Positions 25,680 to 34,723 of a stretch of 59,645 nt of DNA are shown one piece after another; position 1 is the stretch's first letter; each line of letters opens with the position of its first letter. A program made the position numbers and the translations under genes. The DNA comes from Actinomycetes bacterium (GTDB lineage: Bacteria > Actinomycetota > Acidimicrobiia > Acidimicrobiales > Ilumatobacteraceae), in the NCBI GenBank assembly GCA_021414085.1, contig JAIOPC010000016.1:1-59645 (forward strand), read 5' to 3'. The notes beneath the pieces are model-generated. The model saw only the letters and a list, made by a program, of their open reading frames with translations. It did not search any database and was not told where the DNA came from.

Positions 25680-26999
25680 CTACTCAGACTCCACGATGCG
25701 GGCGGCGACAGCCTCGCCACTCTCCAACGCGCCTTCCATGTAGCCGGTGCAGGTTGCCACGTGTTCGCCAGCAAGGTGAACCCGGCCCCACGGTTCGCGC
25801 AGCACTCGCCAGTGGGCGGTCACCTGGCCAGGTTGGTAGACCGCGTACGAGCCGCCGTAGCGAGGTTGGGTGCTCCAGGCGCGGGAGAATCCGCCCAACG
25901 GCGCCGACTCGAGGTGGTGCATCGCTCGCATTTCGTTCGTGGCCATCGCAATGCGTTCCGCTTCCGAGAAGCGCGCCCACTCGTGCCCACCATCCCCACC
26001 GCAATAGCTCATCAGGATTCCCTGCTCGCCAGGTTGATCAGCCGTCGGCTCGTACACGCGCTGCGCGGGGCCATCGGAGGTTGCGTAACCGCCTGGCCAA
26101 TTCCTTGTTGGCCACTGCACGGATGTCTTAGTGACGGTGCCGTAGCCGAGCTGCAGCACCGCCCGCTCCAGCGCTGCTGGCATCCCAGGCTGAAACTGCA
26201 CCTTGCGCAATGGCACCAATGAGCACGCGAGCACCACGTGATCACAGCTCAGGCTGCGCCGAGAGGTGCGCACGGTCACCTCGTCAGCGTCCTGGTCGAC
26301 GCCGATTAGTTGCTCGTCAAAGCTGATCAGGCCATCGAGACCCGCGGCCATCGCCTCAGCAAGCCGGCCAAAACCACCTTCAACGCGATGTGAGAGCACC
26401 GTCGCGCCGGCGCTTTCCTCGCGCTGGTACGCGCGCTGCTGCGCAACGAACAGCAGCGAGACATCGTTGGGCTCGGCCGCAAACTCGCCTTGCGAATCGC
26501 GCCGCTTGAACAAGTTTGCAAGTTCGCCGAGTTGGGCCTGCTCAGCCACATCGGCGAGCGATCGTGCGTCGAGAGCGTCCGCGGCGGGGTGTGACTCTGG
26601 GCGCGACGGATCAGTGATGCCGAGCGCCGCTTCTTCGAGCAGTCGATCGAATTCCGTCAGCTCATCGAACACCAACGGATCGGCAGCTCGCACTGCTTCT
26701 GGACTCATCAGCTCGCCGTGGCGATGGACCCAGCGACGAACTGTTGTCCATTTTTCGCCGGGGCCTAATCGTCGGATGCCATAACGATCGAGCGCGGCGA
26801 GCATGCGTTGGTGCACATCGTCGACCCACTCGGCGCCGCTCTCCGAATACTGACCACCGGCGAACGGCTCGCGCACGGTGCGCACGCGCCCACCCACGCG
26901 GGTGCCGCCCTCGATCAGCACCACCTCGCAACCGGCGAGCCGCAACTGCTCGGTCGCGCGCATACCGGCCAACCCGGCACCTACGACAACAACTCGCAT
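25680..26999 (-). CDS. Flavin amine oxidase, putrescine-oxidase-like by context
   Basis: This FAD enzyme oxidatively deaminates amines to aldehydes with release of ammonia and hydrogen peroxide. The 439-residue protein starts MRVVVVGAGLAGMRATEQL (dinucleotide fold). It has GRVRTVREPFAGGQYSESGAEW in the FAD/substrate region and ends HLAGEHVATCTGYMEGALESG, the family's C-terminal FAD motif. The start at 26999 is eleven bases after the potBC stop, so it is in the polyamine transport operon. That context makes putrescine or a related diamine the likeliest substrate; sequence alone does not prove it. Confidence 0.85.
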   Translation of the reverse strand: MRVVVVGAGLAGMRATEQLRLAGCEVVLIEGGTRVGGRVRTVREPFAGGQYSESGAEWVDDVHQRMLAALDRYGIRRLGPGEKWTTVRRWVHRHGELMSPEAVRAADPLVFDELTEFDRLLEEAALGITDPSRPESHPAADALDARSLADVAEQAQLGELANLFKRRDSQGEFAAEPNDVSLLFVAQQRAYQREESAGATVLSHRVEGGFGRLAEAMAAGLDGLISFDEQLIGVDQDADEVTVRTSRRSLSCDHVVLACSLVPLRKVQFQPGMPAALERAVLQLGYGTVTKTSVQWPTRNWPGGYATSDGPAQRVYEPTADQPGEQGILMSYCGGDGGHEWARFSEAERIAMATNEMRAMHHLESAPLGGFSRAWSTQPRYGGSYAVYQPGQVTAHWRVLREPWGRVHLAGEHVATCTGYMEGALESGEAVAARIVESE

Positions 27000-27010
27000 A
27001 CGGCCAGTTC

Positions 27011-29068
27011 TCAGCCGCCAGCGAGCGTGGCGGCGATCTGCGACGAGGAGTCGCCGGACCGACGCAGAACCTGAAACACAAACCAGAGCGCTGAAAGCGT
27101 GACCATGAAGAGCACAACTGCGCCCACACCCCAGAACGGTTTGATGGTGCTGCGCGTTGCTCCGAGCAGCGCGACCGGGAATGTGGAGTCCGCGCCGCTG
27201 ATCAGCGCCGAGATGATCGTGTTGTCGAGGCACAGTGTGAACGACAGCAGGGCGCCAGCAACGAGTGCGGAAGCAATCAACGGCAAGGTGATTTGTCGGA
27301 AGGCTCGACCGGGTGGCGCACCGAGGTCCGCGGCCGCCTCTTCGAGCGACTCGTCGAGGCCTGCGAGTCGCGCCCGGACGATCAGTGTCACGACGGCGGA
27401 CGCATACAGCGATTGACCCACCCAGAGTCGAATGAGACCAAACCCAACTGGGCCGACGTCGGTCGTGAACGGTCCCCCGAGCTTCTGCATCCAACCCGAA
27501 AGCGCGATGGCATCCATGATTTCTGGTGTCACCAAGATCAAGAAGATCACGGCCATGAATGCCTTGGACCACCAGCCCGGGTGCCGAGCGAGGGCGACAC
27601 CCGCGAGCCCACCGATCACCACCGCGATCAGGGTCGCGCCGAACGCCGCCAGGAAGCTATTGCGGAGCGCGTCGCCGATTCCGAGTTGTCGAAAGATCGA
27701 TGCATACCAGTCAGTCGTGAACCCGGTGACCAAGAAGGCCACAACGAACGCCATTGAACCCGCCCAACGAATCACCTTCTCCGACACTGAAACATGCATC
27801 AGCCGCAGCAGTCGTGGCAACCCCCAGCCAACCACAACGATTGCCGCGAAACGAAGCCCACCGGCAAGTACAGAATCGCCATAGAAGAGGCCGACCGGCG
27901 AGTCGAGCCCGCCCCCGGGTGTGCCTGCTCCAAACCACCAATCCATCGTGAGACGACCCGACCAAATGGAGAACGAACCACCGCCGTTGAACGAATGCAA
28001 GATGACCAGCAAGATCGGAATGAACAGAAATGCGAGCACGAGGACTGTCCAACCCGCCATCGCAGCTTTGTCGGCAGTAAGGGTTGCCGTCGCCACCTTC
28101 GGCGGTTCCGTTGAGCGGCGACCCTCGGCCAACCAGCGCTCGTGCTTTGCGCGGCGCACAGCATCGATGAGCGGCCGAAACAACCGCAATCCCATGCGCC
28201 CGCCGAACAGCAGCACTCCTGCAATTGCCAAAACACCCAGGACGGCGATGATCATCAGCACAGCCATGGCCGAACCACGCGGCCAGTTCTGCGCGGCGCT
28301 GAACTGGCTGGCAATCATCGCACCGATCATGTTGCCCTTCGCGCCACCGAGGACAGTTGCCGTGACGTAGTCGCCACACATCGGGATGAACGTCAACAGA
28401 ACGCCGGCCGCAATACCCGGGCCGGCAAGCGGCAAGGTCACACCCGTGAATGTGGCGAAGCGTCCTGCACCGAGGTCCTTGCTCGCCTCACGCAGTCCCG
28501 CCTGAATGCGATCGAGCGCGACGAACATCGGCAGGATCATGAACCCGAGGTAGTTGTAGACCAGCGCCAGTTGCACGGCTCCGCGAGTCTCCAGCAAACC
28601 AATCGGGGAATCGCGTAGCCCCCAATCCTGCAGCCAGTTGGACAGAGTGCCCTCAGGTGCCAGCGGAATGCGCCACGCAAGGGTGCGAATCAGAAAGCTG
28701 GTGAAGCTGGGCACGATCACGAGCGCCAGCAGAATGCCGCGCCAGCGGTCTTGCACCTTGAAGGCCAGGAAGTACGCCACCGGAAACCCGATCAGCAAGC
28801 ACAACAGGGTGGCGTAGATCGCAATCGTGATCGTGGCCTTGAACACGGTAAGGAAGGTGTCGTCGAAGACATCGCGGTAGTTGTCGAGCGACAGCGACGT
28901 CATGTCGACGGGCAAGAGCAAGGAAGAATCTTTGCGGCCGAACGAGTACGCGACGATGAATCCAATCGGCACGATGAAGAACAAGACGTACCAGATGATC
29001 GATGGGATGGCGAGGCCCATTTTGGGGCCTCGCCATCCGCGTTTGTTAGGTACGACCGTCGACGTCAC
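27011..29068 (-). CDS. Fused PotB-PotC polyamine ABC permease
   Basis: The 685-residue protein joins two permeases that are normally separate. The first half (about 1-310) is PotB-like, with DLGAGRFATFTGVTLPLAGPG as the ATPase-contacting EAA loop. The second half (about 345-685) is PotC-like, with EAAADLGAPPGRAFRQITLPL. Each half has about six transmembrane segments, separated by a cytoplasmic linker near 310-345. Extra hydrophobic segments at about 415-465 suggest an insertion in the second half. The GTG start is two bases after the potD stop. The fusion would fix the two halves at 1:1. Confidence 0.9.
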   Translation of the reverse strand: MTSTVVPNKRGWRGPKMGLAIPSIIWYVLFFIVPIGFIVAYSFGRKDSSLLLPVDMTSLSLDNYRDVFDDTFLTVFKATITIAIYATLLCLLIGFPVAYFLAFKVQDRWRGILLALVIVPSFTSFLIRTLAWRIPLAPEGTLSNWLQDWGLRDSPIGLLETRGAVQLALVYNYLGFMILPMFVALDRIQAGLREASKDLGAGRFATFTGVTLPLAGPGIAAGVLLTFIPMCGDYVTATVLGGAKGNMIGAMIASQFSAAQNWPRGSAMAVLMIIAVLGVLAIAGVLLFGGRMGLRLFRPLIDAVRRAKHERWLAEGRRSTEPPKVATATLTADKAAMAGWTVLVLAFLFIPILLVILHSFNGGGSFSIWSGRLTMDWWFGAGTPGGGLDSPVGLFYGDSVLAGGLRFAAIVVVGWGLPRLLRLMHVSVSEKVIRWAGSMAFVVAFLVTGFTTDWYASIFRQLGIGDALRNSFLAAFGATLIAVVIGGLAGVALARHPGWWSKAFMAVIFLILVTPEIMDAIALSGWMQKLGGPFTTDVGPVGFGLIRLWVGQSLYASAVVTLIVRARLAGLDESLEEAAADLGAPPGRAFRQITLPLIASALVAGALLSFTLCLDNTIISALISGADSTFPVALLGATRSTIKPFWGVGAVVLFMVTLSALWFVFQVLRRSGDSSSQIAATLAGG

Positions 29069-29070
29069 GT

Positions 29071-30327
29071 TCAGCCGCCAGCCTTGGCCTTCACCTTGTT
29101 GTAGATGTCGACCAGGCGATCCTGCGCCGAGTTGACTGCGCCAGTCTGCATCGACGCGACCTGGTCGTCACCGAAGAAGATCATGTCGCCGCGCTCAAGG
29201 TCGGGCGCAAACTCGGCGAGCAGTTCATCGATGTTCTGCATTCCGCTGTGATACCCGTGGTAGTTGAGGTCGCGAATCGAGATCTCGGGAGTCAGCAGCC
29301 AGTTGATCCACGCGTGCGCGGCGTCGCTGTTTGGCGCCCCAGTGGCGATGCAGTAGTTGTCCATCCACAGTTCGGTTGCTGGAGCACCCAAACCCCACTT
29401 CCAATCGTCGGGGTTGCCGCCAGCGTCGGCGATCCGGACGAAGGCCTGGCGGGCGTCGCCATTCCATGCCATCGCGACGATGTAGGCACCCTCGGCCAAC
29501 TTGGTGGACGGGTAGCTGTCGAAGGCTTTGATGTGCGACGCGAACTCGTCGACGAGGAAACTCTCGCACGCATCAAGGTCTTCGGCCTTCTCGGTGGTCC
29601 AGTTGATTCCATTCGCCCAGAAGTACATGCCAGCCATGTTGGGTGCGGTGTCGAGCACGGAGCAGTTCCCACTGGCTTCATTCATGCACACGTCGATGAA
29701 GTCGTTCCATGTGTTGATGTCGCGACCAACCTCGGCTGCGTTGTAGAACCAACCCGTCGAGCCCCAGTCCTTACAGACGCTGTACTCATTGCACGGGTCC
29801 CACGCCTGCCCGAGGTAGAACGGGTCGACGTTGGAGATGTTGGGCAGCTTGGAAAGGTCGAACTTCTGCAGCAGGCCCTTCTGGATCATCTGTGTGATGT
29901 AAGGGCCTGTGGGTACGACGATGTCGAACCCACTGTTGCCATTCGCTGCCGAGAGCTTGGTAATCAGGTCCTCGTTGCTCGGGTAGTAGTCGACCTTCAT
30001 GGACACTCCCAGATCCGCCTCGGCAAGCGCACCCACGATCTCGGGGTCGTTGTAGTCGCCCCACGTGTACATCGAAAGCGTGCCGCTGGACTGATTGACA
30101 ACATTGCTGAAACCCGAGCCGGGAGTTCCATCCGGAATTGCAGCGACGTCGAGCGGGTCGCAGTCAGCGCCGGCGGTGCTGTCGGTGGCCTTCTTCTCGT
30201 TGCTGCAGGCGGCAAGAACCGCGACGCCCGCCGCGGCGGTACCGGCCTTGAAGATCGCTCGCCGTGATATCGCCTGACGGAAACTCTCCGGTGCCAGCAT
30301 TCGTAGTTGTTCGTTGGGTTGCGTCAT
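29071..30327 (-). CDS. potD: Polyamine ABC substrate-binding lipoprotein
   Basis: The 418-residue protein begins with a Tat-type lipoprotein signal (SRRAIFKAGTAAAGVAVLAAC; lipid-anchored cysteine near residue 41). The mature protein has PotD motifs: LSMYTWGDYNDPEIV, FDIVVPTGPYITQMIQKG and VAMAWNGDARQAF. It captures spermidine or putrescine outside the membrane. ATG 30327 is chosen because AAGGAGAA lies nine bases upstream. It sits between potA and the fused permease. Confidence 0.9.
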   Translation of the reverse strand: MTQPNEQLRMLAPESFRQAISRRAIFKAGTAAAGVAVLAACSNEKKATDSTAGADCDPLDVAAIPDGTPGSGFSNVVNQSSGTLSMYTWGDYNDPEIVGALAEADLGVSMKVDYYPSNEDLITKLSAANGNSGFDIVVPTGPYITQMIQKGLLQKFDLSKLPNISNVDPFYLGQAWDPCNEYSVCKDWGSTGWFYNAAEVGRDINTWNDFIDVCMNEASGNCSVLDTAPNMAGMYFWANGINWTTEKAEDLDACESFLVDEFASHIKAFDSYPSTKLAEGAYIVAMAWNGDARQAFVRIADAGGNPDDWKWGLGAPATELWMDNYCIATGAPNSDAAHAWINWLLTPEISIRDLNYHGYHSGMQNIDELLAEFAPDLERGDMIFFGDDQVASMQTGAVNSAQDRLVDIYNKVKAKAGG

Positions 30328-30371
30328 CTCGTGTGTTCTCCTTGCGTTGGAATCTGGACTGGTACTTGGTC

Positions 30372-31529
30372 TTAGGTAGTGGCCTCTGCGGACGGTTCCG
30401 CGAGCACGAGATCGGCTTGGCGGGCCGAGAAGGAATAGACGTCGGCCGGCGTGAACGTGCACCACACGTCGTCGCCCACGGAAAGCCGCGGCGCGTTTGC
30501 GCGCGGTGTGAGTACGAGCACATCGCGGCTCGCTGTGCGCACGACGTACTGCAGCGTGTCGCCGAAGTGAGCAACGCTGGCCACGTTGCCGGCAATCGAG
30601 TTGCGCGACGTGCCCGGATCCGTCGCCACGAGTTGAAAGTTCTCGGGCCGTACAGCTGCTAGCGCAGGCTCGCCCGCGGCCACCTGCTCGTCGGGCTTCG
30701 ACACTACGAACACAGTGCCGTCGTCGGCGCGCACGCCGTCGGCAGTTGCGACACCGCGCCAGAAGTTGTTGCGACCGATGAACCCGGCGACGAACGCTGA
30801 GGCGGGTCGCTCGTAGACGGTCTCGGGATCGGCGAGTTGCTCGACGTGACCTTCGAGCATGATCGCGATGCGATCGCTCATGCTCATCGCTTCTTCTTGG
30901 TCGTGCGTGACGAAGATAAATGTGATGCCAAGCTGGGTTTGCAGCAGCTTGAGTTCGATTTGCATTTCCTCGCGCAACTTACGGTCGAGCGCGCCGAGTG
31001 GTTCGTCGAGCAACAACACGCTGGGACGATTCACCAAGGCACGCGCGAGAGCGACACGTTGCTGCTGACCACCCGACATCTGCCGCGGTTTGCGGCCAGC
31101 GAGCTTGCTCATCTTCACCATGTCGAGCGCTTCGGCGACACGCGCTGTCGTCTCCGACTTGCCGATGCCCTTCTGGCGCAGGCCGTAAGCGACGTTCTCG
31201 GCAACCGTCATGTGTGGAAACAGGGCATAGGCCTGGAACACGGTGTTGACATCGCGCTTGTACGGGGGAATGCCTTGCACGTATTGGCCGCTGATGCGAA
31301 TGAAACCCTCATCGGGCTGCTCGAAGCCCGCAAGCATGCGCAACGTTGTGGTCTTGCCGCAGCCGGACGGGCCGAGCAGCGAGAGAAACTCGCCAGGCCG
31401 TACCGAAAGATTGAGTTGATCGACGGCCACCATGGAGCCGAATCGCTTTGTCACACCCTGCAACTCGACCGAGCCGCGCTCGCTCTCCTGTGCGTGATTG
31501 CCGAGCGCAATGGTCGTGGCATCCGTCAC
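30372..31529 (-). CDS. potA: Polyamine ABC transporter ATP-binding protein
   Basis: The 385-residue ATPase has Walker A GPSGCGKTTT (near 53), signature MSGGQQQRVALARAL, Walker B VLLLDEPLGALD and switch FVTHDQEEAM. A C-terminal TOBE-like domain (about 290-375) is typical of PotA and MalK proteins. The GTG start at 31529 has a strong GGGGGAG Shine-Dalgarno six bases upstream. It is the first gene of the operon potA-potD-potBC-amine oxidase-DUF2087. Confidence 0.94.
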   Translation of the reverse strand: MTDATTIALGNHAQESERGSVELQGVTKRFGSMVAVDQLNLSVRPGEFLSLLGPSGCGKTTTLRMLAGFEQPDEGFIRISGQYVQGIPPYKRDVNTVFQAYALFPHMTVAENVAYGLRQKGIGKSETTARVAEALDMVKMSKLAGRKPRQMSGGQQQRVALARALVNRPSVLLLDEPLGALDRKLREEMQIELKLLQTQLGITFIFVTHDQEEAMSMSDRIAIMLEGHVEQLADPETVYERPASAFVAGFIGRNNFWRGVATADGVRADDGTVFVVSKPDEQVAAGEPALAAVRPENFQLVATDPGTSRNSIAGNVASVAHFGDTLQYVVRTASRDVLVLTPRANAPRLSVGDDVWCTFTPADVYSFSARQADLVLAEPSAEATT

Positions 31530-31648
31530 GGAATCTCCCCCGAGAACTCGCGGTGGGCCATGCCCACTTGGTGGGGAAAGTTAAGCACATCGGCTTGTCC
31601 AGCGAGAATCGCTTGCAGATTGCGACCCACCGCAGTCAAGATCGGGCA
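31530..31648. promoter_or_regulatory. Divergent control region of potA and the Lrp-type regulator
   Basis: The 119-base region holds two overlapping dyads: GTGGGC-CAT-GCCCAC (31553-31567) and CCCAC-TTG-GTGGG (31563-31575). They lie upstream of the potA ribosome site. On the plus strand TTGCAG, 18 bases and CAAGAT end six bases before the regulator's ATG. The dyads are plausible operators for the divergently encoded Lrp-type protein; this is inference from position. Confidence 0.45.
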
Positions 31649-32107
31649 ATGGATCGCCTCGGGACGCAAATCGATGAGACGGACCGCGCCATCATCGAGC
31701 AGCTGCAACGCGACGGCCGCGTGCCGTATACGCGCCTCGGCGCTGCGGTCGGTTTGTCCGAGGCCGCTGCCCGCCAGCGCGTGCAGCGGCTGATCGATTC
31801 CGGAGTGATGCAGGTGGTAGCCGTGACGAACCCGCTCGCCAGTGGGTTTCGACGGATGGCGATGGTTGGCGTTCGCACCGAAGGCCCTACCGACGACATC
31901 GCTAAGTCGCTGCAAGCGATGGCTGAGATTGACTACTTGGTGATCAGCGCGGGCTCGTTCGACTTGATGGCGGAAGTCGTTGTCGCCGATGACGGCGCGT
32001 TACTCGATCTAACGAACCGCATCCGAGCTGTGCCTGGCGTGCGCAACACGGAGACGTTCATCTACCTAGACCTAGTGAAGCAAACCTTCACCTGGGGCGC
32101 TCATTAA
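31649..32107 (+). CDS. Lrp/AsnC-family transcriptional regulator
   Basis: The 152-residue protein has an N-terminal winged helix ([24 protein letters not shown], then a recognition helix [12 protein letters not shown]). A C-terminal RAM/ligand domain follows ([35 protein letters not shown]). Regulators of this type sense small amino acids or amines as oligomers. It is divergent from potA and convergent with the aldehyde dehydrogenase, so a local role in polyamine control is likely. ATG 31649 is chosen because the longer frame extends back into potA. Confidence 0.9.
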   Translation: MDRLGTQIDETDRAIIEQLQRDGRVPYTRLGAAVGLSEAAARQRVQRLIDSGVMQVVAVTNPLASGFRRMAMVGVRTEGPTDDIAKSLQAMAEIDYLVISAGSFDLMAEVVVADDGALLDLTNRIRAVPGVRNTETFIYLDLVKQTFTWGAH

Positions 32108-33531
32108 CTGTTGAGGTTGGCCATCACGTGCTTGATGCGGGTGTAGTCGTCGAGCGCGTACATCGAGAGATCCTTGCCGTAGCCCGACTTCTTGTACCCA
32201 CCGTGGGGCATCTCCGCTACTAGCGGAATGTGCGTGTTGATCCACACGCAACCAAAGTCGAGTCGCTTCGCCATACGCATTGCCCGACCGAAGTCCTTCG
32301 TCCACACGCTGCTGGCGAGGCCGTAATCGACACCGTTGGCCCAGCGCACGGCTTCGTCCTCGTCGCTGAACTTCTGCACGGTGATCACTGGGCCGAAGAT
32401 CTCGGTTTGGATCATCTCGTCGGCCTGCTGCAATCCTGCGACCACCGTCGGCTGGTAGAAGAAGCCGTCGCCGCCCACCGCACTGCCACCAGCGACGACC
32501 TTGGCGTGCTTTGGCGCGCGGTCGACCATGCCGCTGACGTGCGCCAGCTGGGTCGGGTTGTTGACCGGCCCGAACAACACGTCTTCATCATCGGGCGCTC
32601 CGGTCTTGATGCCTTTGGCTTGCTCGGCGAGAGCGGCGACGAAGTCTTCATACACGCCGGGTGCCGCAATCACACGGGTTGCCGCGGTGCAGTCCTGACC
32701 AGCGTTGAAGTAGCCCGCGATCGCGATGCCCTCTGCTGCGGCAGCAATGTCCGCATCGTCGAACACGACGACTGGTGCTTTGCCTCCGAGTTCAAGATGC
32801 ACGCGCTTGAGGCTGTGCGAGGCAGCTTCCGCCACTTGCATGCCAGCGCGAACGGAACCAGTGATGCTGACCATGGCCGGTGTGTCGTGCGAAACCATGG
32901 CGCGGCCCGTGTCGCGATCACCACAAATCACGTTGAAGACACCGGCAGGAAGAAACTCGGCGGCGATCTCGGCGAGCAACGTGGTGGTGGCCGGTGTGGT
33001 GTCGCTTGGCTTCAGCACCACTGTGTTGCCAGCGGCGATCGCCGGGCCAAACTTCCACACCGCCATCATCATCGGGTAGTTCCACGGCGCGACCTGTGCG
33101 CAGACACCAATCGACTCGCGGCGAATGATCGAGGTCATGTTGCGCATGTATTCGCCAGCACTCTTGCCTTCCAGGTGACGGGCGGCGGTGGCGAAGAACC
33201 GGATCTGATCGACCATCGGCGGGATCTCTTCGCTGCGCGTGAGATGCGCCGGCTTGCCACAGTTCTCCACCTCAAGAGCGATCAAATCGTCGGCACGCGC
33301 TTCAACAGCGTCGGCCAAGCGGAACAACGCCAGCGAACGCTCGCTGGGTGTGGTTTCCTTCCACTCCTCATACGCGGTGGCAGCCGCGGCCATGGCGGCG
33401 TCGACATCGGCCTGCGCAGAGAGCGGCGCCGTCGCGTACGTCTTGCCGGTAACCGGGTTGACGACGTTGGTCGTGCGACCATCGGCCGCCGCAACTTGCT
33501 TGCCGTTGATGAAGTTCTTGAACGCTTTCAC
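32104..33531 (-). CDS. patD: Gamma-aminobutyraldehyde dehydrogenase
   Basis: This NAD-dependent enzyme oxidises 4-aminobutanal from putrescine to GABA. The 475-residue protein has [32 protein letters not shown] (general-base glutamate) and [12 protein letters not shown] (catalytic cysteine). Its C-terminus [22 protein letters not shown] is a strong hallmark of the PatD/AldH aminoaldehyde group. GTG 33531 is preferred over ATG 33579 because AAGGGG precedes it and the length then matches PatD. It would act on the product of the amine oxidase encoded nearby. Confidence 0.88.
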   Translation of the reverse strand: MKAFKNFINGKQVAAADGRTTNVVNPVTGKTYATAPLSAQADVDAAMAAAATAYEEWKETTPSERSLALFRLADAVEARADDLIALEVENCGKPAHLTRSEEIPPMVDQIRFFATAARHLEGKSAGEYMRNMTSIIRRESIGVCAQVAPWNYPMMMAVWKFGPAIAAGNTVVLKPSDTTPATTTLLAEIAAEFLPAGVFNVICGDRDTGRAMVSHDTPAMVSITGSVRAGMQVAEAASHSLKRVHLELGGKAPVVVFDDADIAAAAEGIAIAGYFNAGQDCTAATRVIAAPGVYEDFVAALAEQAKGIKTGAPDDEDVLFGPVNNPTQLAHVSGMVDRAPKHAKVVAGGSAVGGDGFFYQPTVVAGLQQADEMIQTEIFGPVITVQKFSDEDEAVRWANGVDYGLASSVWTKDFGRAMRMAKRLDFGCVWINTHIPLVAEMPHGGYKKSGYGKDLSMYALDDYTRIKHVMANLNS

Positions 33532-33599
33532 GGAGGAAATCCCCTTCTGGATGGTGGCAGTGAAGATGGTAGTCAGCATCCTGCGCGATGATGAGCGCC

Positions 33600-34718
33600 A
33601 TGATCACCACCGTCGGCGTACCCAAGGAAATCAAGACACAGGAGTATCGGGTGGCAATGACCCCCGACGGTGTGCGCGAGTTCGAGCGCAAAGGGATCGA
33701 TGTCTTCGTCGAGACCAAGGCCGGCGAAGGCGCCAGCTTCTCCGACGACGACTATCGAGCCGCCGGCGCCACCATCGTGCCGACTGCGGCCGACGCGTGG
33801 AGTCAGCAGATGGTGGTGAAGGTGAAGGAACCGAAAGCGGAAGAGTTCGGGTACCTGCGCGCCGACCTCACGCTGTTCACCTACCTACACCTCGCCGCCT
33901 ACCCGGAAGTCGCCAAGGCACTGATCGCCTCGCAGTGCACCGCGCTCGCATACGAGACGGTGCAGACGCCAGGCGGGGCGCTGCCGTTGCTGGCACCGAT
34001 GAGCGAGGTGGCCGGACGGCTGGCGCCGCAGATGGGTGCGCACTACCTGGAACGCCACAATGGCGGTCGCGGTGTGCTGATGGGGGGTGCACCTGGCGTG
34101 CAGCCGGCCAAGGTGGTCGTGCTCGGTGCCGGCAACGTCGGCTGGAACTCGGCGTGGATCGCGGCGGGCATGGAAGCGGAAGTCGTGCTGTTCGACAAGA
34201 ACCTCGATCGTTTGCGCTGGGTCGATCAGATCAACAAGGGCCGCATTGTCACTCTCGCTTCCAACCGCGGTGCGCTGGAACGCAACATCGCCGACGCCGA
34301 CCTCGTGATCGGCGCTGTGCTCGTCGCCGGTGGTCGAGCTCCGGTGGTCGTCACGGAGGACATGGTGCGCACGATGAAGCCGGGCGCGGTGATCGTCGAC
34401 GTGGCGATCGATCAAGGTGGCTGCATTGAGACCATCCATGAGACGACACACGCCGAGCCGGTGTACGAGCTGCACGGAGTGCTGCACTACGGCGTCGGCA
34501 ACATGCCTGGTGCGGTGCCGCACACGAGCACTTACGCGCTCACCAACGCAACACTCCCCTACCAGTTGGCACTGGCCAGCTTGGGCGTCTCGGAAGCATG
34601 CAGCCGCGACCACTCGCTAGCGCTGGGTCTCAACACGTATAGCGGTCACGTCACCAATGCGCCGGTCGCCGAGTTCCTCAGCTGCGAGTTCGTCGAGCCT
34701 CTCGCCGCGGTCAGCTGA
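33600..34718 (+). CDS. ald: Alanine dehydrogenase
   Basis: The enzyme reversibly deaminates L-alanine to pyruvate with NAD. The 372-residue protein has the opening [18 protein letters not shown] and the substrate-site strand LFTYLHLAA (catalytic histidine). It also has the NAD fold [17 protein letters not shown] and the closing segment [14 protein letters not shown] with [16 protein letters not shown]. Starts at 33588 and 33600 are both possible; the second gives the standard N-terminus. It is divergent from patD and eight bases before the P450 gene. Confidence 0.95.
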   Translation: MITTVGVPKEIKTQEYRVAMTPDGVREFERKGIDVFVETKAGEGASFSDDDYRAAGATIVPTAADAWSQQMVVKVKEPKAEEFGYLRADLTLFTYLHLAAYPEVAKALIASQCTALAYETVQTPGGALPLLAPMSEVAGRLAPQMGAHYLERHNGGRGVLMGGAPGVQPAKVVVLGAGNVGWNSAWIAAGMEAEVVLFDKNLDRLRWVDQINKGRIVTLASNRGALERNIADADLVIGAVLVAGGRAPVVVTEDMVRTMKPGAVIVDVAIDQGGCIETIHETTHAEPVYELHGVLHYGVGNMPGAVPHTSTYALTNATLPYQLALASLGVSEACSRDHSLALGLNTYSGHVTNAPVAEFLSCEFVEPLAAVS

Positions 34719-34723
34719 CGCTC

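Noticed and set aside
26999-27572. N-terminal extension of the amine oxidase into the permease gene
   Set aside because: The extension is antisense-free but out of frame with potBC and Arg-rich; MRVVVVGAGLAG at 26999 is the canonical FAD-protein start.
32230-33591. A 453-codon plus-strand open frame
   Set aside because: It is antisense to patD, whose motifs are complete; the reverse frame is His/Arg-rich shadow.
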